Assembly: GCA_016786485.1 (NCBI GenBank)
Contig: JAEUWD010000048.1
Coordinates: forward strand, 62,001 to 126,000
Reading direction: 5' to 3'
DNA length: 64,000 bases
Origin: Bacteriovoracaceae bacterium
GTDB taxonomy: Bacteria; Bdellovibrionota; Bacteriovoracia; Bacteriovoracales; Bacteriovoracaceae
Part shown: positions 38,748-46,814 of the stretch, piece by piece
Layout: each line of letters opens with the position of its first letter
How positions within the stretch are numbered: the first letter of the stretch is position 1
Made by a program: the position numbers and the translations under genes
Notes under the pieces: generated by a model
What the model saw: the letters and a program-made list of their open reading frames with translations, nothing else
Database searches by the model: none
Told to the model about the DNA's origin: nothing

Positions 38748-40111
38748 GCGATTATTCAGTCATTAATCCCTATAATGATGAGGTGATTAAAGAAATTACC
38801 TATACTTCTCGGGCTGAAACACAACAAATTTTAAAAAGAGTAGTTAAGGGTCAACAGATTATTGCGAATATGACTCCTTATGAACGTTCACAAGTTCTTA
38901 TGAAATTAGCAGAACTACTAGAGCGAGATAAAAATAAAATCGCGCAGCAAATTACTTTAGAAATGGGAAAGACATTAACTGATAGTTTGATTGAAATGGA
39001 TCGCGCGATAACTACGGTGAAAACCTCCTCGTATGAAGCTTTAAGAATCTATGGCGAAGTTATTCCGACCGATATTGCCAGTTTAAGACGAGATAAAAAA
39101 GGAATTGTTGAACATTTTCCTGTCGGCGTTGTCTTAGCGATTACACCTTTTAATTTTCCCATTAACTTATCAGTACATAAAATTGGTCCTGCTATCGCTG
39201 CTGGTAATGCGGTTTTATTTAAGCCAGGCCCACAAAATATTCTCTCAGGACAAATGTTAACCAATCTGTGTTGGGAAGCAGGCATGTCGCCAGATTATTT
39301 TCAAATTATTAATCCTGATATTCCAGTATTAAGTGAATTAGTTGCTAGTCCAGATATTCAATGTATCAGTTTCACTGGTGGTGTTGTGGCCGCGCGTGCG
39401 ATTGCAAAAAATGCTGGAATTAAAAAATTATTATTTGAACTTGGTGGAAATGATCCATTGATTGTAATGCCAGATGGAGATATTGATTTAGCGGTGAAAA
39501 CAGCTGTTAATCAGCGTTTCTGGACGGCAGGTCAACGTTGTACCGCTAGTAAAAAAGTTTTTTTGCATGAAAAAGTTTACGAAGAATTTAAGAAAAAATT
39601 AGTGGCGGCGAGTATCAACTTAAAAATTGGTGATCCTACAAAAGGTGAAACTATAGTGGGCCCGGTGGTCAATAAAAAAGCCGCTGATGAAGTCATGCGA
39701 AGAATTGAGCAAGCGGTGAAAGCTGGAGCAAAAGTTCTTTTAGGTAATAAGCGTGAAGGAAATATTATTTATCCAACCATTCTGGAAAATGTTCCAGCCA
39801 GTTGTGATCTCGTTAAAGAGGAAACCTTTGGGCCAGTTATTCCATTAATTTCTTTCAAAGATATCGAAGAAGTCATCGAACAAGTGAATAGTTCGAGCTT
39901 TGGTTTGCAAGCTGGTGTTTTTACACAGAATTTACAGACTATAAAGCTGCTTTTTAAGAAGCTAGAAGTGGGTGCTTTAGCGGTTAATGATGGCCCTGGC
40001 TTTCGTGCCGAACACATTCCTTTTGGTGGTGTAAAAAATTCGGGTCTTGGTCGTGAAGGTGTCGCCTACGCTATTCGTGAAATGAGTTATTTGAAAACAT
40101 TAATTCTATAG
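38744..40111 (+). CDS. NAD(P)-dependent aldehyde dehydrogenase
   Basis: 455 residues, soluble. Complete ALDH fold: TPFNFPINLSVHKIGPAIAAG, KPGPQN, SFTGGVVAARAI, general base E232 in LLFELGGNDP, nucleophile C266 in AGQRCTASKK, ETFGPVIPL and the C-terminal PFGGVKNSGLGREG. Closest in style to succinate-semialdehyde, lactaldehyde or GapN-like members; substrate cannot be fixed from sequence. Translated with the SDR (ATGA overlap), suggesting stepwise oxidation of an alcohol to an acid. Its 3' end overlaps the convergent epimerase gene by 6 bases. Confidence 0.9.
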   Translation: MSDYSVINPYNDEVIKEITYTSRAETQQILKRVVKGQQIIANMTPYERSQVLMKLAELLERDKNKIAQQITLEMGKTLTDSLIEMDRAITTVKTSSYEALRIYGEVIPTDIASLRRDKKGIVEHFPVGVVLAITPFNFPINLSVHKIGPAIAAGNAVLFKPGPQNILSGQMLTNLCWEAGMSPDYFQIINPDIPVLSELVASPDIQCISFTGGVVAARAIAKNAGIKKLLFELGGNDPLIVMPDGDIDLAVKTAVNQRFWTAGQRCTASKKVFLHEKVYEEFKKKLVAASINLKIGDPTKGETIVGPVVNKKAADEVMRRIEQAVKAGAKVLLGNKREGNIIYPTILENVPASCDLVKEETFGPVIPLISFKDIEEVIEQVNSSSFGLQAGVFTQNLQTIKLLFKKLEVGALAVNDGPGFRAEHIPFGGVKNSGLGREGVAYAIREMSYLKTLIL

Positions 40112-41071
40112 TGAACTGTGTTTTTGATATTCCAGAAAACATTCTTTTGAACTAAATCTTGGAGTAAAACCAAATTCGGTTTTTAATTTTTTATTATCGA
40201 GCACGGGCCGAAATTGTAAAAAATTAATTTGTTCTGGTCCGTATTGAGTTAAATGAAATTTTTTCAAAACACTTAAAGCAAATTTTAGTGCTGTAGCAGG
40301 AATGGGAAGATAATTCTTTTTTAATAAAGAAGAAATTTCCTTTAGGCTTACACAGCCATCTCCCGCTAAGTTATAAGCACCAGCTTTTTCTTGGATGAGA
40401 CCTTGATAAATAATTTCCACAACATCTTCATCCCAAATGAAAACAAAAGGCGACTTCGAACCCTTTATTCCAATGATAACTTTTTTCTTAAATAAATCCG
40501 TAATTTGATTATTTACTTTTTCTCCGAGGATAGTTCCCGGTCTTAAAATTAATTGTTTTAATTGCGGTGACGACTTTTGATAACGTACTAATTCTTCTTC
40601 CACTAATTTTTTGTGATGTGAGTAAGGAAATTCATAATTACCACGAATAGCGTCGTTCTCACTTAACCAATCAGGGTTGTCAGCGTGATAACCGTACGCT
40701 GCGCCAGAACTAGTGAGTATAATTTGTTGCACATTATTTTCCACGCAAGCTTTTAAAACATTTTGCGTGCCGAGCACATCAACCTTATATTCGAATTCGC
40801 GATTCGATTTTTTTCCTGGCGTTACGATAGAAGCAAGATGGACGACGTGTGTAATTTGATGTTTTTTAAAAAACTGACCTAAATCAGGGTCACATATATC
40901 TAAATGGATAAAATGATATTTATGATGAGTGATAGGAATTTGTGGTCTGACATCGGTACCAATTACACTTTTAAATGGCATATCTTTTTGGATAAGCATT
41001 TTGACGAGTGAGGTTCCAATAAAGCCCGCTGCACCTGTAATGAGAATGTTCCAATTTGTTGATTTATGCAT
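40106..41071 (-). CDS. NAD-dependent epimerase/dehydratase (extended SDR)
   Basis: 321 residues. Rossmann motif TGAAGFIG at 12-19, DIxD segment HLDICDPDL, HLAS motif, and catalytic triad residues in LTSSGAAYG and the YSHHK (YxxxK) motif. Typical of nucleotide-sugar epimerases and 3-beta-HSD-like enzymes; substrate unknown. Convergent with the aldehyde dehydrogenase and divergent from the flavin monooxygenase across a 53-base gap that must hold both promoters. Confidence 0.85.
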   Translation of the reverse strand: MHKSTNWNILITGAAGFIGTSLVKMLIQKDMPFKSVIGTDVRPQIPITHHKYHFIHLDICDPDLGQFFKKHQITHVVHLASIVTPGKKSNREFEYKVDVLGTQNVLKACVENNVQQIILTSSGAAYGYHADNPDWLSENDAIRGNYEFPYSHHKKLVEEELVRYQKSSPQLKQLILRPGTILGEKVNNQITDLFKKKVIIGIKGSKSPFVFIWDEDVVEIIYQGLIQEKAGAYNLAGDGCVSLKEISSLLKKNYLPIPATALKFALSVLKKFHLTQYGPEQINFLQFRPVLDNKKLKTEFGFTPRFSSKECFLEYQKHSSL

Positions 41072-41124
41072 ATAATGATTTAGTATTAAAAAATAGAAAA
41101 AGTCGAATGAATTAGGAGAGATAC

Positions 41125-42411
41125 ATGACTGTGAATACTCAACTTAAATACGCCGTTATTGGTGCAGGACCTTGTGGTTTGGCAGCTGCTAGAAATTTAC
41201 AGCGTTTTGGGGTGGATTTTATTGGTTTTGAAAAGCATTCCAATGTTGGCGGTCTGTGGGATATCGATAATCCTCACAGCACGATGTATGAATCAGCTCA
41301 TCTCATTTCTTCTAAGACGATGACCGAGTTTCATGAATTTCCGATGAAACCTGAAACACCAGATTATCCTTCTCATCGTCACCTTTGTGAATATTTTAGA
41401 GACTACGCAGAAAAATTTGATCTAAAAAAACATTTTATTTTTAATGCTACGATCGAAAAAGTCACACGTACAGCGGATGGTAATTGGGAAGTTCAATATA
41501 ATGGAAAAACGATGAAGGTTGCGGGCGTAATTATTGCCACCGGCACTTTACACTACCCTAATCTGCCAAGTTATCCAGGAAAATTCACTGGTGAAATTAT
41601 TCACTCAGGCCAATATAAGTCAGCAGATATTTTTAGAAATAAAAGAGTATTAATTGTAGGTGCCGGTAACTCGGGTTGTGATATTGCGGTCGATGCTGTT
41701 TACAATGCAACAAAAGTAGATATGAGTCTTCGACGTGGTTATCATTTCGTTCCGAAATATATTTTCGGTCGACCAGCTGATATTGTAGGAAAAGTAAAAG
41801 TACCAACTGTCATTAAGAAGGCTGTTCAAAAGCAAATTTTAAAATTAGTCATGGGTGATGCTACACGCTTAGGTTTTCCAAAGCCAGATCATAAATTATT
41901 TGAATCCCATCCGATTGTTAATTCTTTAGTGCTTTATCATGCTGGCCATGGAAATTTAAAAATTCAAAAAAATATTAAAAATTTCGAGGGAAAAACAGTT
42001 CATTTTGAAGATGGGCACTCAGCAGAATATGATTTAATTGTTTATTCAACGGGCTATAAGTTAAAGTTTCCTTTTATTGATGAAAAAGAATTAAATTGGA
42101 AAGGTGCTTGTCCAGATCTGTATTTGAATATATTTCATCCAGAGTACAATAACCTTTTTGTCATTGGCATGGTGGAAGCACTGGGTATCGGTTGGCAAGG
42201 TCGCTTCGAACAAGCTGAATTAATTGCAAAGTTTATCAAAAATTTACAAACAAAACCAGAAAGCACAAAAACCTTTATTCATAATAAGAAAAATAAAAAA
42301 GTCGATCTCTCAGGCGGCATGAATTATATCAAATTGGATAGAATGTCTTATTATGTAAATAAAGATGTTTATCTGGAACAAATTCGCAAAGAGAATCACG
42401 CGCTCAATTAA
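41125..42411 (+). CDS. Flavin-containing monooxygenase (FMO/BVMO type)
   Basis: 428 residues. FAD motif GAGPCGLAAARNL at about 13-25, VGGLWD, the FMO identifying sequence FTGEIIHSGQY, and the NADP motif VGAGNSGCDIAVDAV. ATG preceded by TTAGGAGAG. These class B monooxygenases oxygenate soft heteroatoms or ketones. With the SDR, ALDH and epimerase nearby it may act on a ketone or lipid-derived substrate, but nothing in the sequence fixes this. Confidence 0.88.
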   Translation: MTVNTQLKYAVIGAGPCGLAAARNLQRFGVDFIGFEKHSNVGGLWDIDNPHSTMYESAHLISSKTMTEFHEFPMKPETPDYPSHRHLCEYFRDYAEKFDLKKHFIFNATIEKVTRTADGNWEVQYNGKTMKVAGVIIATGTLHYPNLPSYPGKFTGEIIHSGQYKSADIFRNKRVLIVGAGNSGCDIAVDAVYNATKVDMSLRRGYHFVPKYIFGRPADIVGKVKVPTVIKKAVQKQILKLVMGDATRLGFPKPDHKLFESHPIVNSLVLYHAGHGNLKIQKNIKNFEGKTVHFEDGHSAEYDLIVYSTGYKLKFPFIDEKELNWKGACPDLYLNIFHPEYNNLFVIGMVEALGIGWQGRFEQAELIAKFIKNLQTKPESTKTFIHNKKNKKVDLSGGMNYIKLDRMSYYVNKDVYLEQIRKENHALN

Positions 42412-42908
42412 TGAAAACTTCGCGTTTAACACTCACTCCTCTAGCAACTTCCGATTTGGAATTCATGTATCGATTAAATTCTGATCCGAACGTTATGAAA
42501 TATATTCGAGAGATCGATTCAAAAATTTCCCAAACTGAAAAAGTTATTTCAGATATGTTGGAGTATTCCAAAAAATTTCCTGGTTACGGATTATGGATTG
42601 CTCGTTTATCTGATAACACGCCGATTGGCTGGGGTATCGTGATTCATATTGATAAAAATTCTGAAAATCCAATCGAAGTTGGTTATCGTCTGCTAGAAAA
42701 ATTTTGGGGCCAAGGTTACGCCACGGAAATCACCGGCGCTTTATTAAATTATGCAAAAAATAAACTCAAATTAAATTCTCTCTGTGCGATCACCCTTTTT
42801 GATAATTTAGCTTCTCAAAATGTACTGTTGAAAAGCGGCTTTATTAAAGCGGGAATTCGTCATTATTACCAAAAAGACGTCTTATATTTCGAGAAAAAGC
42901 CCCTATAG
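42411..42908 (+). CDS. GNAT acetyltransferase (RimJ/RimL type)
   Basis: 165 residues. TSRLTLTPLATSDLEFMYRL at the N-terminus, the acetyl-CoA region EVGYRLLEKFWGQGYATEIT and the final ITLFDNLASQNVLLKSGF are typical of the Acetyltransf_3 group that acetylates protein N-termini or small amines. Its ATG shares one base with the monooxygenase stop (TAATG), so translation is coupled. Confidence 0.88.
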   Translation: MKTSRLTLTPLATSDLEFMYRLNSDPNVMKYIREIDSKISQTEKVISDMLEYSKKFPGYGLWIARLSDNTPIGWGIVIHIDKNSENPIEVGYRLLEKFWGQGYATEITGALLNYAKNKLKLNSLCAITLFDNLASQNVLLKSGFIKAGIRHYYQKDVLYFEKKPL

Positions 42909-42997
42909 GACCTGAACTATTGCTGAGTAGTCATGTTATTTTAATAAGTTAGCTTCAAAAATCCCTTTCTATTTCTTTTGAAAAACGTCACAATAAA

Positions 42998-43747
42998 ATG
43001 ACTATGAAAGCTCTTTTTCCACAGTTTCGCTTCACTCAAGAATATGAAAAGGCCCACACACTTCAATTGGTTCACATGGGTCTGTGTTTTTTCTCGATGC
43101 TCGTGGATGTTTTTCAAGGCGACACCAGCTTTAATTTTTGGTTTTTAGTGAAGCTGATTTTCTTCATTCTTTTTTATCGTTTTATGTTCATCACTTTACG
43201 CGAACTTTTTTATACTTTTTGGACACTTTGCTTATTCATTTCTGTCTATTTTTTAAGCAGTTTTTTTTCGACAATATCTGATCCGTGGAGTCAGCCATCT
43301 TTTTTTCTTTATTTCCTCGCGCTGATTTTTTTGTCGATTCAAGCCTACATTATGTCCTCGCCGATCTTTTATCCACGCATTCAGTGGTGGATTTATGATT
43401 TTCGCGTGCGTGATGATATTAAAATTAAGGCCATCATTAATGAGCAAACGTATAACGGTCGTCTGACTGATTTGAGACGTGGTGCTGGTTGTGTTGTGCT
43501 TTTTGAGACCGTAAAAATAGGTCAAGTCATTACCATTGAAACAATTTTTTTGGACAAGACGATTGATTTTAACACTGAAGTCATTAGTAAGCGTGAACCG
43601 GTTCCAGGTCGGGGAATCACTTATGGAGTTCGCTTTGATCTGAGCCACGACGAAGATAAAAGAATGTACGAGCGCTTTTCTCGCTATTGGAGTTTTAGAA
43701 GTCGTGGTAAAGTCCGTCGCAGATTTAAGGTTTTAGACGATGAATAA
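42998..43747 (+). CDS. Membrane protein with degenerate PilZ-like domain
   Basis: 249 residues (an alternative ATG at 43004 removes two). Residues about 20-130 form four or five transmembrane helices. The C-terminal 110 residues look like a PilZ beta barrel (DIKIKAIINEQTYNGRLTDL, then RRGAGCVVLF, TYGVRFDLSHDE). The c-di-GMP motif D/NxSxxG is replaced by DLRRGAG and a clean RxxxR is not evident, so nucleotide binding is doubtful. It overlaps tadA by 8 bases. Function unknown. Confidence 0.6.
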   Translation: MTMKALFPQFRFTQEYEKAHTLQLVHMGLCFFSMLVDVFQGDTSFNFWFLVKLIFFILFYRFMFITLRELFYTFWTLCLFISVYFLSSFFSTISDPWSQPSFFLYFLALIFLSIQAYIMSSPIFYPRIQWWIYDFRVRDDIKIKAIINEQTYNGRLTDLRRGAGCVVLFETVKIGQVITIETIFLDKTIDFNTEVISKREPVPGRGITYGVRFDLSHDEDKRMYERFSRYWSFRSRGKVRRRFKVLDDE

Positions 43748-44216
43748 AGATGTTTGGTTTATGAAAATTGCCCTCGAGGAAGCGGAAAATGCATTCAAGA
43801 GTTCCGAGGTCCCAGTTGGTGCGATTATTATCGACGAAAGAGAAAATATTTTAGTCAGAACCAGTAACCAAAAAGAAAATGCCAAAAATCCTTGCGGTCA
43901 TGCTGAAATCCTCGCTATTCAGGAAGCGGCGAAAAAAATCGGTAATTGGCGTTTAGAAAAATGTACCTTGTATGTAACATTAGAACCTTGTCCGATGTGT
44001 TTAGGCGCTCTGGCCCAAGCTCGTATTGGCAAGCTTTGTTTTGGTGCTTACGATCCAAAAGGCGGAGCGATAAGCCTTGGATATAATTTGTACAAGGATA
44101 AGCGTTTAAATCATCGCTATCCAGTTATGGGTGGCATTTTACATTATGATGCTTCAAAACTTATGTCGGATTTTTTTAAGTTGCGACGTCCTAACTATAA
44201 CAAACCTATATATTAG
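43740..44216 (+). CDS. tadA: tRNA-specific adenosine deaminase
   Basis: Zinc enzyme that converts A34 to inosine in tRNA-Arg(ACG). 158 residues. Zinc/catalytic motifs HAEILAIQEAA and TLEPCPMCLGALAQARI, then the TadA-type C-terminal helices. Distinguished from other deaminases by the FGAYDPKGGA block. The ATG overlaps the PilZ-like gene (ATGAATAA). Confidence 0.93.
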   Translation: MNKDVWFMKIALEEAENAFKSSEVPVGAIIIDERENILVRTSNQKENAKNPCGHAEILAIQEAAKKIGNWRLEKCTLYVTLEPCPMCLGALAQARIGKLCFGAYDPKGGAISLGYNLYKDKRLNHRYPVMGGILHYDASKLMSDFFKLRRPNYNKPIY

Positions 44217-44247
44217 CTATGTTATTAAAAAAGACTCAAATTTTAGC

Positions 44248-44335
44248 GGAGAATTGACCGAGCGGTTTAAGGTGCACGCTTGGAAAGCGTGTATACCGAA
44301 AGGTATCGAGGGTTCGAATCCCTTGTTCTCCGCCA
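44248..44335 (+). tRNA. tRNA-Ser(GGA)
   Basis: 88 nt with encoded CCA. Acceptor GGAGAAT/GTTCTCC with a terminal T-G pair, anticodon loop TTGGAAA (anticodon GGA), long variable arm with stem TACC/GGTA, T-loop GGTTCGAATCC. It lies immediately before the accessory patch at 44.3-46.8 kb. Confidence 0.97.
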
Positions 44336-44984
44336 TTTTTTATAGTAGCCGAACCCACGAACAGCGATTCCGATCCAGACCCCGAACTAAATAGCTCGTA
44401 CCAAGTAGCCCTCGTCATCACGCCGACCTTCGTTACAAACCGAAGCGACTGATAAACGTTTTCAGAAATTTTGTGCCCGGTTGGGTGTTTTATTTTTGAC
44501 CTCCTAAAATTTGCAAAAATACCTATTGCAAGCCCATGCCAAGTTTTATGACAGTGGTAGTCACTCAGAAGTCATTGTTTTTATGGGGTTTTGGAATGAG
44601 ACAGTTGTCTCACGGAAATTGTGAGACACGTCAAGTGATAGTAATTGTTCATGAATTTCCTGACTGAATGCCGTAAATAGGTCAAAAACCCGAAAATGGC
44701 TGTCTCGAATCTCCTTAGTGAGACTGTGTTTCAGCGAAGTCCTGCCGGAAAATTCTAGTACTGAAACACTTGTTCAGAACCAGTGGAACACGGAACACCT
44801 GTTCCAGTTGGGCCAGACTCTAAAGAATATACATGGGTCATGGTTTGGTCTTGAGTAAAATAATGCGACATGTTAATTAAAAATGTTTAATAAATTGATT
44901 GATCGAGCTATAGCCCATGAGTCCGCCTGGATTGAATCGCGAAGGAGTCGTGACCGTTAGATGCTCGGAAAGATTAGACATATC
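44336..44984 (+). repeat. Non-coding stretch with clustered inverted repeats
   Basis: No convincing gene. The first 150 bases look richer in G+C than the surroundings. From 44597 to 44805 several dyads occur: TGAGACA/TGTCTCA (44597-44612, centre GT); TGTCTCAC/GTGAGACA (44606-44613 and 44621-44628), which shares an arm with the first; GTCTC/GAGAC (44702-44724); TGTTTCAG/CTGAAACA (44727-44734 and 44761-44768); GGAACA/TGTTCC (44792-44805). They could be operators, a structured RNA or debris of a mobile element. Confidence 0.6.
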
Positions 44985-44997
44985 AAAGGAGTAATAT

Positions 44998-45534
44998 ATG
45001 AGATTTCTCTGCCTCCAAGTGTACTTGATTGCACTGATTGCTGCTACTAACACGTTCGCACAAGAAGAGGAGCTTGTTGATAATTTGAGCATTGGCTCGC
45101 CAGTGATAATTTTGACTGAGATATTATTTGATAAAAATGGCAATGCTATTTTGGTAGACAATCATCTTTACACCGAAAGAGCAAACATAGAAACAATTCA
45201 CAAGGGCATTTTCGGAGTTTGCGGCTTAGCGTACTTCAAAAAAAATGGAGATGATTATTTACCAGTTGCAAATGCTAAGCTAGAGGTCGAGGAAAAGTTA
45301 GTCGTAAGAGAATCATTGTACTCACTTCCTGATCTTGAGACTGCTGAGGTCTTTTTTAATATTGAAAACAAACCCAATTTTATGATTTACGTTGGCTGCT
45401 CAAAGTTAACACGTAGTGGCTTTGTTGCTACTTATACAATGAGTGATATAAGTAAAATTTCTAATAATTTTCTCGATTTTTCAGAATCGTTTTTTTCAGA
45501 GAATGGAAACTTGAAACCACCCACCGATAACTAG
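44998..45534 (+). CDS. Secreted hypothetical protein
   Basis: 178 residues; ATG with AAAGGAG 8 bases upstream. Signal peptide of about 21 residues ending at TFAQ, then a mostly polar, acidic, beta-rich domain with three cysteines in the mature part (GVCGLAYFK and YVGCSKL regions, plus one Cys in the signal). No membrane segment and no family that I recognise. It stands alone between the tRNA-linked repeat region and a strong terminator, in a patch with recombinase debris, so it is probably accessory. Confidence 0.6.
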   Translation: MRFLCLQVYLIALIAATNTFAQEEELVDNLSIGSPVIILTEILFDKNGNAILVDNHLYTERANIETIHKGIFGVCGLAYFKKNGDDYLPVANAKLEVEEKLVVRESLYSLPDLETAEVFFNIENKPNFMIYVGCSKLTRSGFVATYTMSDISKISNNFLDFSESFFSENGNLKPPTDN

Positions 45535-45575
45535 GTTTTAACTAGATTCTTGCTCTAAAAGACAAAATAAATTAG

Positions 45576-45619
45576 GCCGGATGGAGACCCTGAAAATCTC
45601 CATCCGGCTTTTACTTTTT
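45576..45619 (+). terminator. Strong Rho-independent terminator
   Basis: Perfect 12-bp stem GCCGGATGGAGA / TCTCCATCCGGC (45576-45587 and 45597-45608), 9-base loop, then TTTTACTTTTT. It ends the secreted hypothetical gene and could also stop transcripts coming the other way from the recombinase remnant. Confidence 0.93.
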
Positions 45620-45962
45620 AAGATGCAAAATCGAGCTCAATTTTCATTTCTTCAATAGGAAACTCTAGTTCTATCATGGCGGGTAGCTTTTTAAAGTTCT
45701 GAGACACTGCAATTGATGGTGTCGCAACGACTTCAATCTGTGATTCAATCACTTTTAGTTTTTCGGCTTTGAGCGCCCATAGATCAGTTGACACTACACC
45801 GGATGAACATTTTGCGATGGTTGCGATCTGACAGTAAGTCATACCGCTTGCTCGAAGTTTGCGAATTAAGTCACTGTCTCGGGTTTTAAGTCTGCCGATT
45901 CTGATGCCTTTAGCTTTGGCATTTGCTAATCCGTTACGAACCCTCGCAAATACACAACAGAT
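45618..45962 (-). pseudogene. Serine recombinase (resolvase/invertase) C-terminal remnant
   Basis: The - strand frame, open from an in-frame TGA at 45963-45965, reads ARVRNGLANAKAKGIRIGRL, then KTRDSDLIRKLRASGMTYCQ and IATIAKCSSGVVS. This is the end of the catalytic E-helix plus the helix-turn-helix DNA-binding domain of resolvases (family form: GRPK, then SYRQIAK and S-VSR). The catalytic domain with the active serine is missing, so it is inactive. The last 40 residues no longer resemble the family. An ATG inside (45842) could give 74 residues, but the homology extends upstream of it. Confidence 0.75.
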
Positions 45963-46181
45963 TCAGGTAATACCTATTTAAGTTTATTAATTGATTCTAG
46001 AATGGGGAGTTCAGTTGAAGCTATGTATGAACTGATTCAGCTCGAGATAATTGAGAATGGTGCAAAACTGAGTAAGACTTGGAAAAGCAGCGATGGAAAG
46101 TTGATCATTTCGTGTTCGAAAAATTTAATGCCAATTGTTTCGACTCATTATTGTAATTTTAAACTTCGAATCTCTCCGTAG
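45930..46181 (+). pseudogene. 3' fragment of an unknown gene
   Basis: Open + strand frame from 45930 to the TAG at 46179-46181. The only ATG of note (46002) gives 59 residues with no ribosome site. The protein-like run YTTDSGNTYLSLLIDSR, then MGSSVEAMYELIQLEIIENG and IISCSKNLMPIVSTHYC, starts right where the recombinase homology on the other strand ends (about 45945). Two truncated genes back to back suggest a deletion junction. Function unknown. Confidence 0.35.
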
Positions 46182-46814
46182 TTTTTTTCGTGTGTCTAAA
46201 AAATAAATGGAGTTAAGCTCTGGGGTATGGAAAATATAACAGAGTTATTTCATTTATTATTTGATCGAGTTAGAAAAATGAAATTTTTCATTTTTTGATA
46301 CTAAACTCCTTCACTCAACTCTCGATAATTCTGACTCATCAGTTTTTTGTACGAAATTGAGAAAAAATCACAAAATTTTTTCAAAAAATTATAAAAAATA
46401 TTTTGGAAAATTTGAATTCATAAAAAATATCAAAAAAAGCGAAAAAAATCGAACTCTGCTCCTGAGTAACTCCTGAGTACTCAAAATTCCTGATTAAAAT
46501 TAATAACTTAGAAAAAATTATGAAAAAAAATTAGCTAGTCATCACAAACAAGGTTTGACGCAAAAATGAAGTCAAAAATCACGCACGATAATAGTTTTAA
46601 GCGGTTTTTTGCATTTTAGACAATATCCTAGGGATTTAATGTATTAAATTTGGCGCTGGCTAATCCGGTGAGTCATTGCCTGATAATAAATAATCGAGTT
46701 TTTCGATAAAATATTTTTTTTGAAAAAATTTTTGAATTCGATGTCCGATAAAAAAGTTTTTTTCTACCCAACAAAAAACCTAAGGAAAATTTTGCCGGTG
46801 ACGAAAAGCTAAGT
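46182..46814. other. AT-rich intergenic region
   Basis: 633 bases without a supported gene. Long A and T tracts (46350-46450 and 46500-46530) suggest intrinsically bent DNA. One short tandem repeat CTCCTGAGTA occurs twice at 46459-46479. The last 60 bases lead into the LysM protein gene. I find no clear promoter hexamer pair with normal spacing. Confidence 0.6.

Noticed and set aside
45618-45842. The 74-residue - strand frame as a complete small gene
   Set aside because: Recombinase homology continues upstream of its ATG to an in-frame stop, so it is the tail of a broken gene.
46165-46190. Possible attachment-site copy of the tRNA-Ser(GGA) 3' end (TTCGAATC ... TCTCCG ... TTTTT)
   Set aside because: It needs a 6-base gap and differs at the CCA, and it lies within a protein-like frame, so chance similarity is likely.
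46459-46479. CTCCTGAGTA tandem repeat as start of a CRISPR or iteron array
   Set aside because: Only two copies, no spacers and no associated genes.
46554-46592. TTGACG and GATAAT before the LysM gene as promoter
   Set aside because: The spacer is 26 bases, far beyond the normal 16-18.
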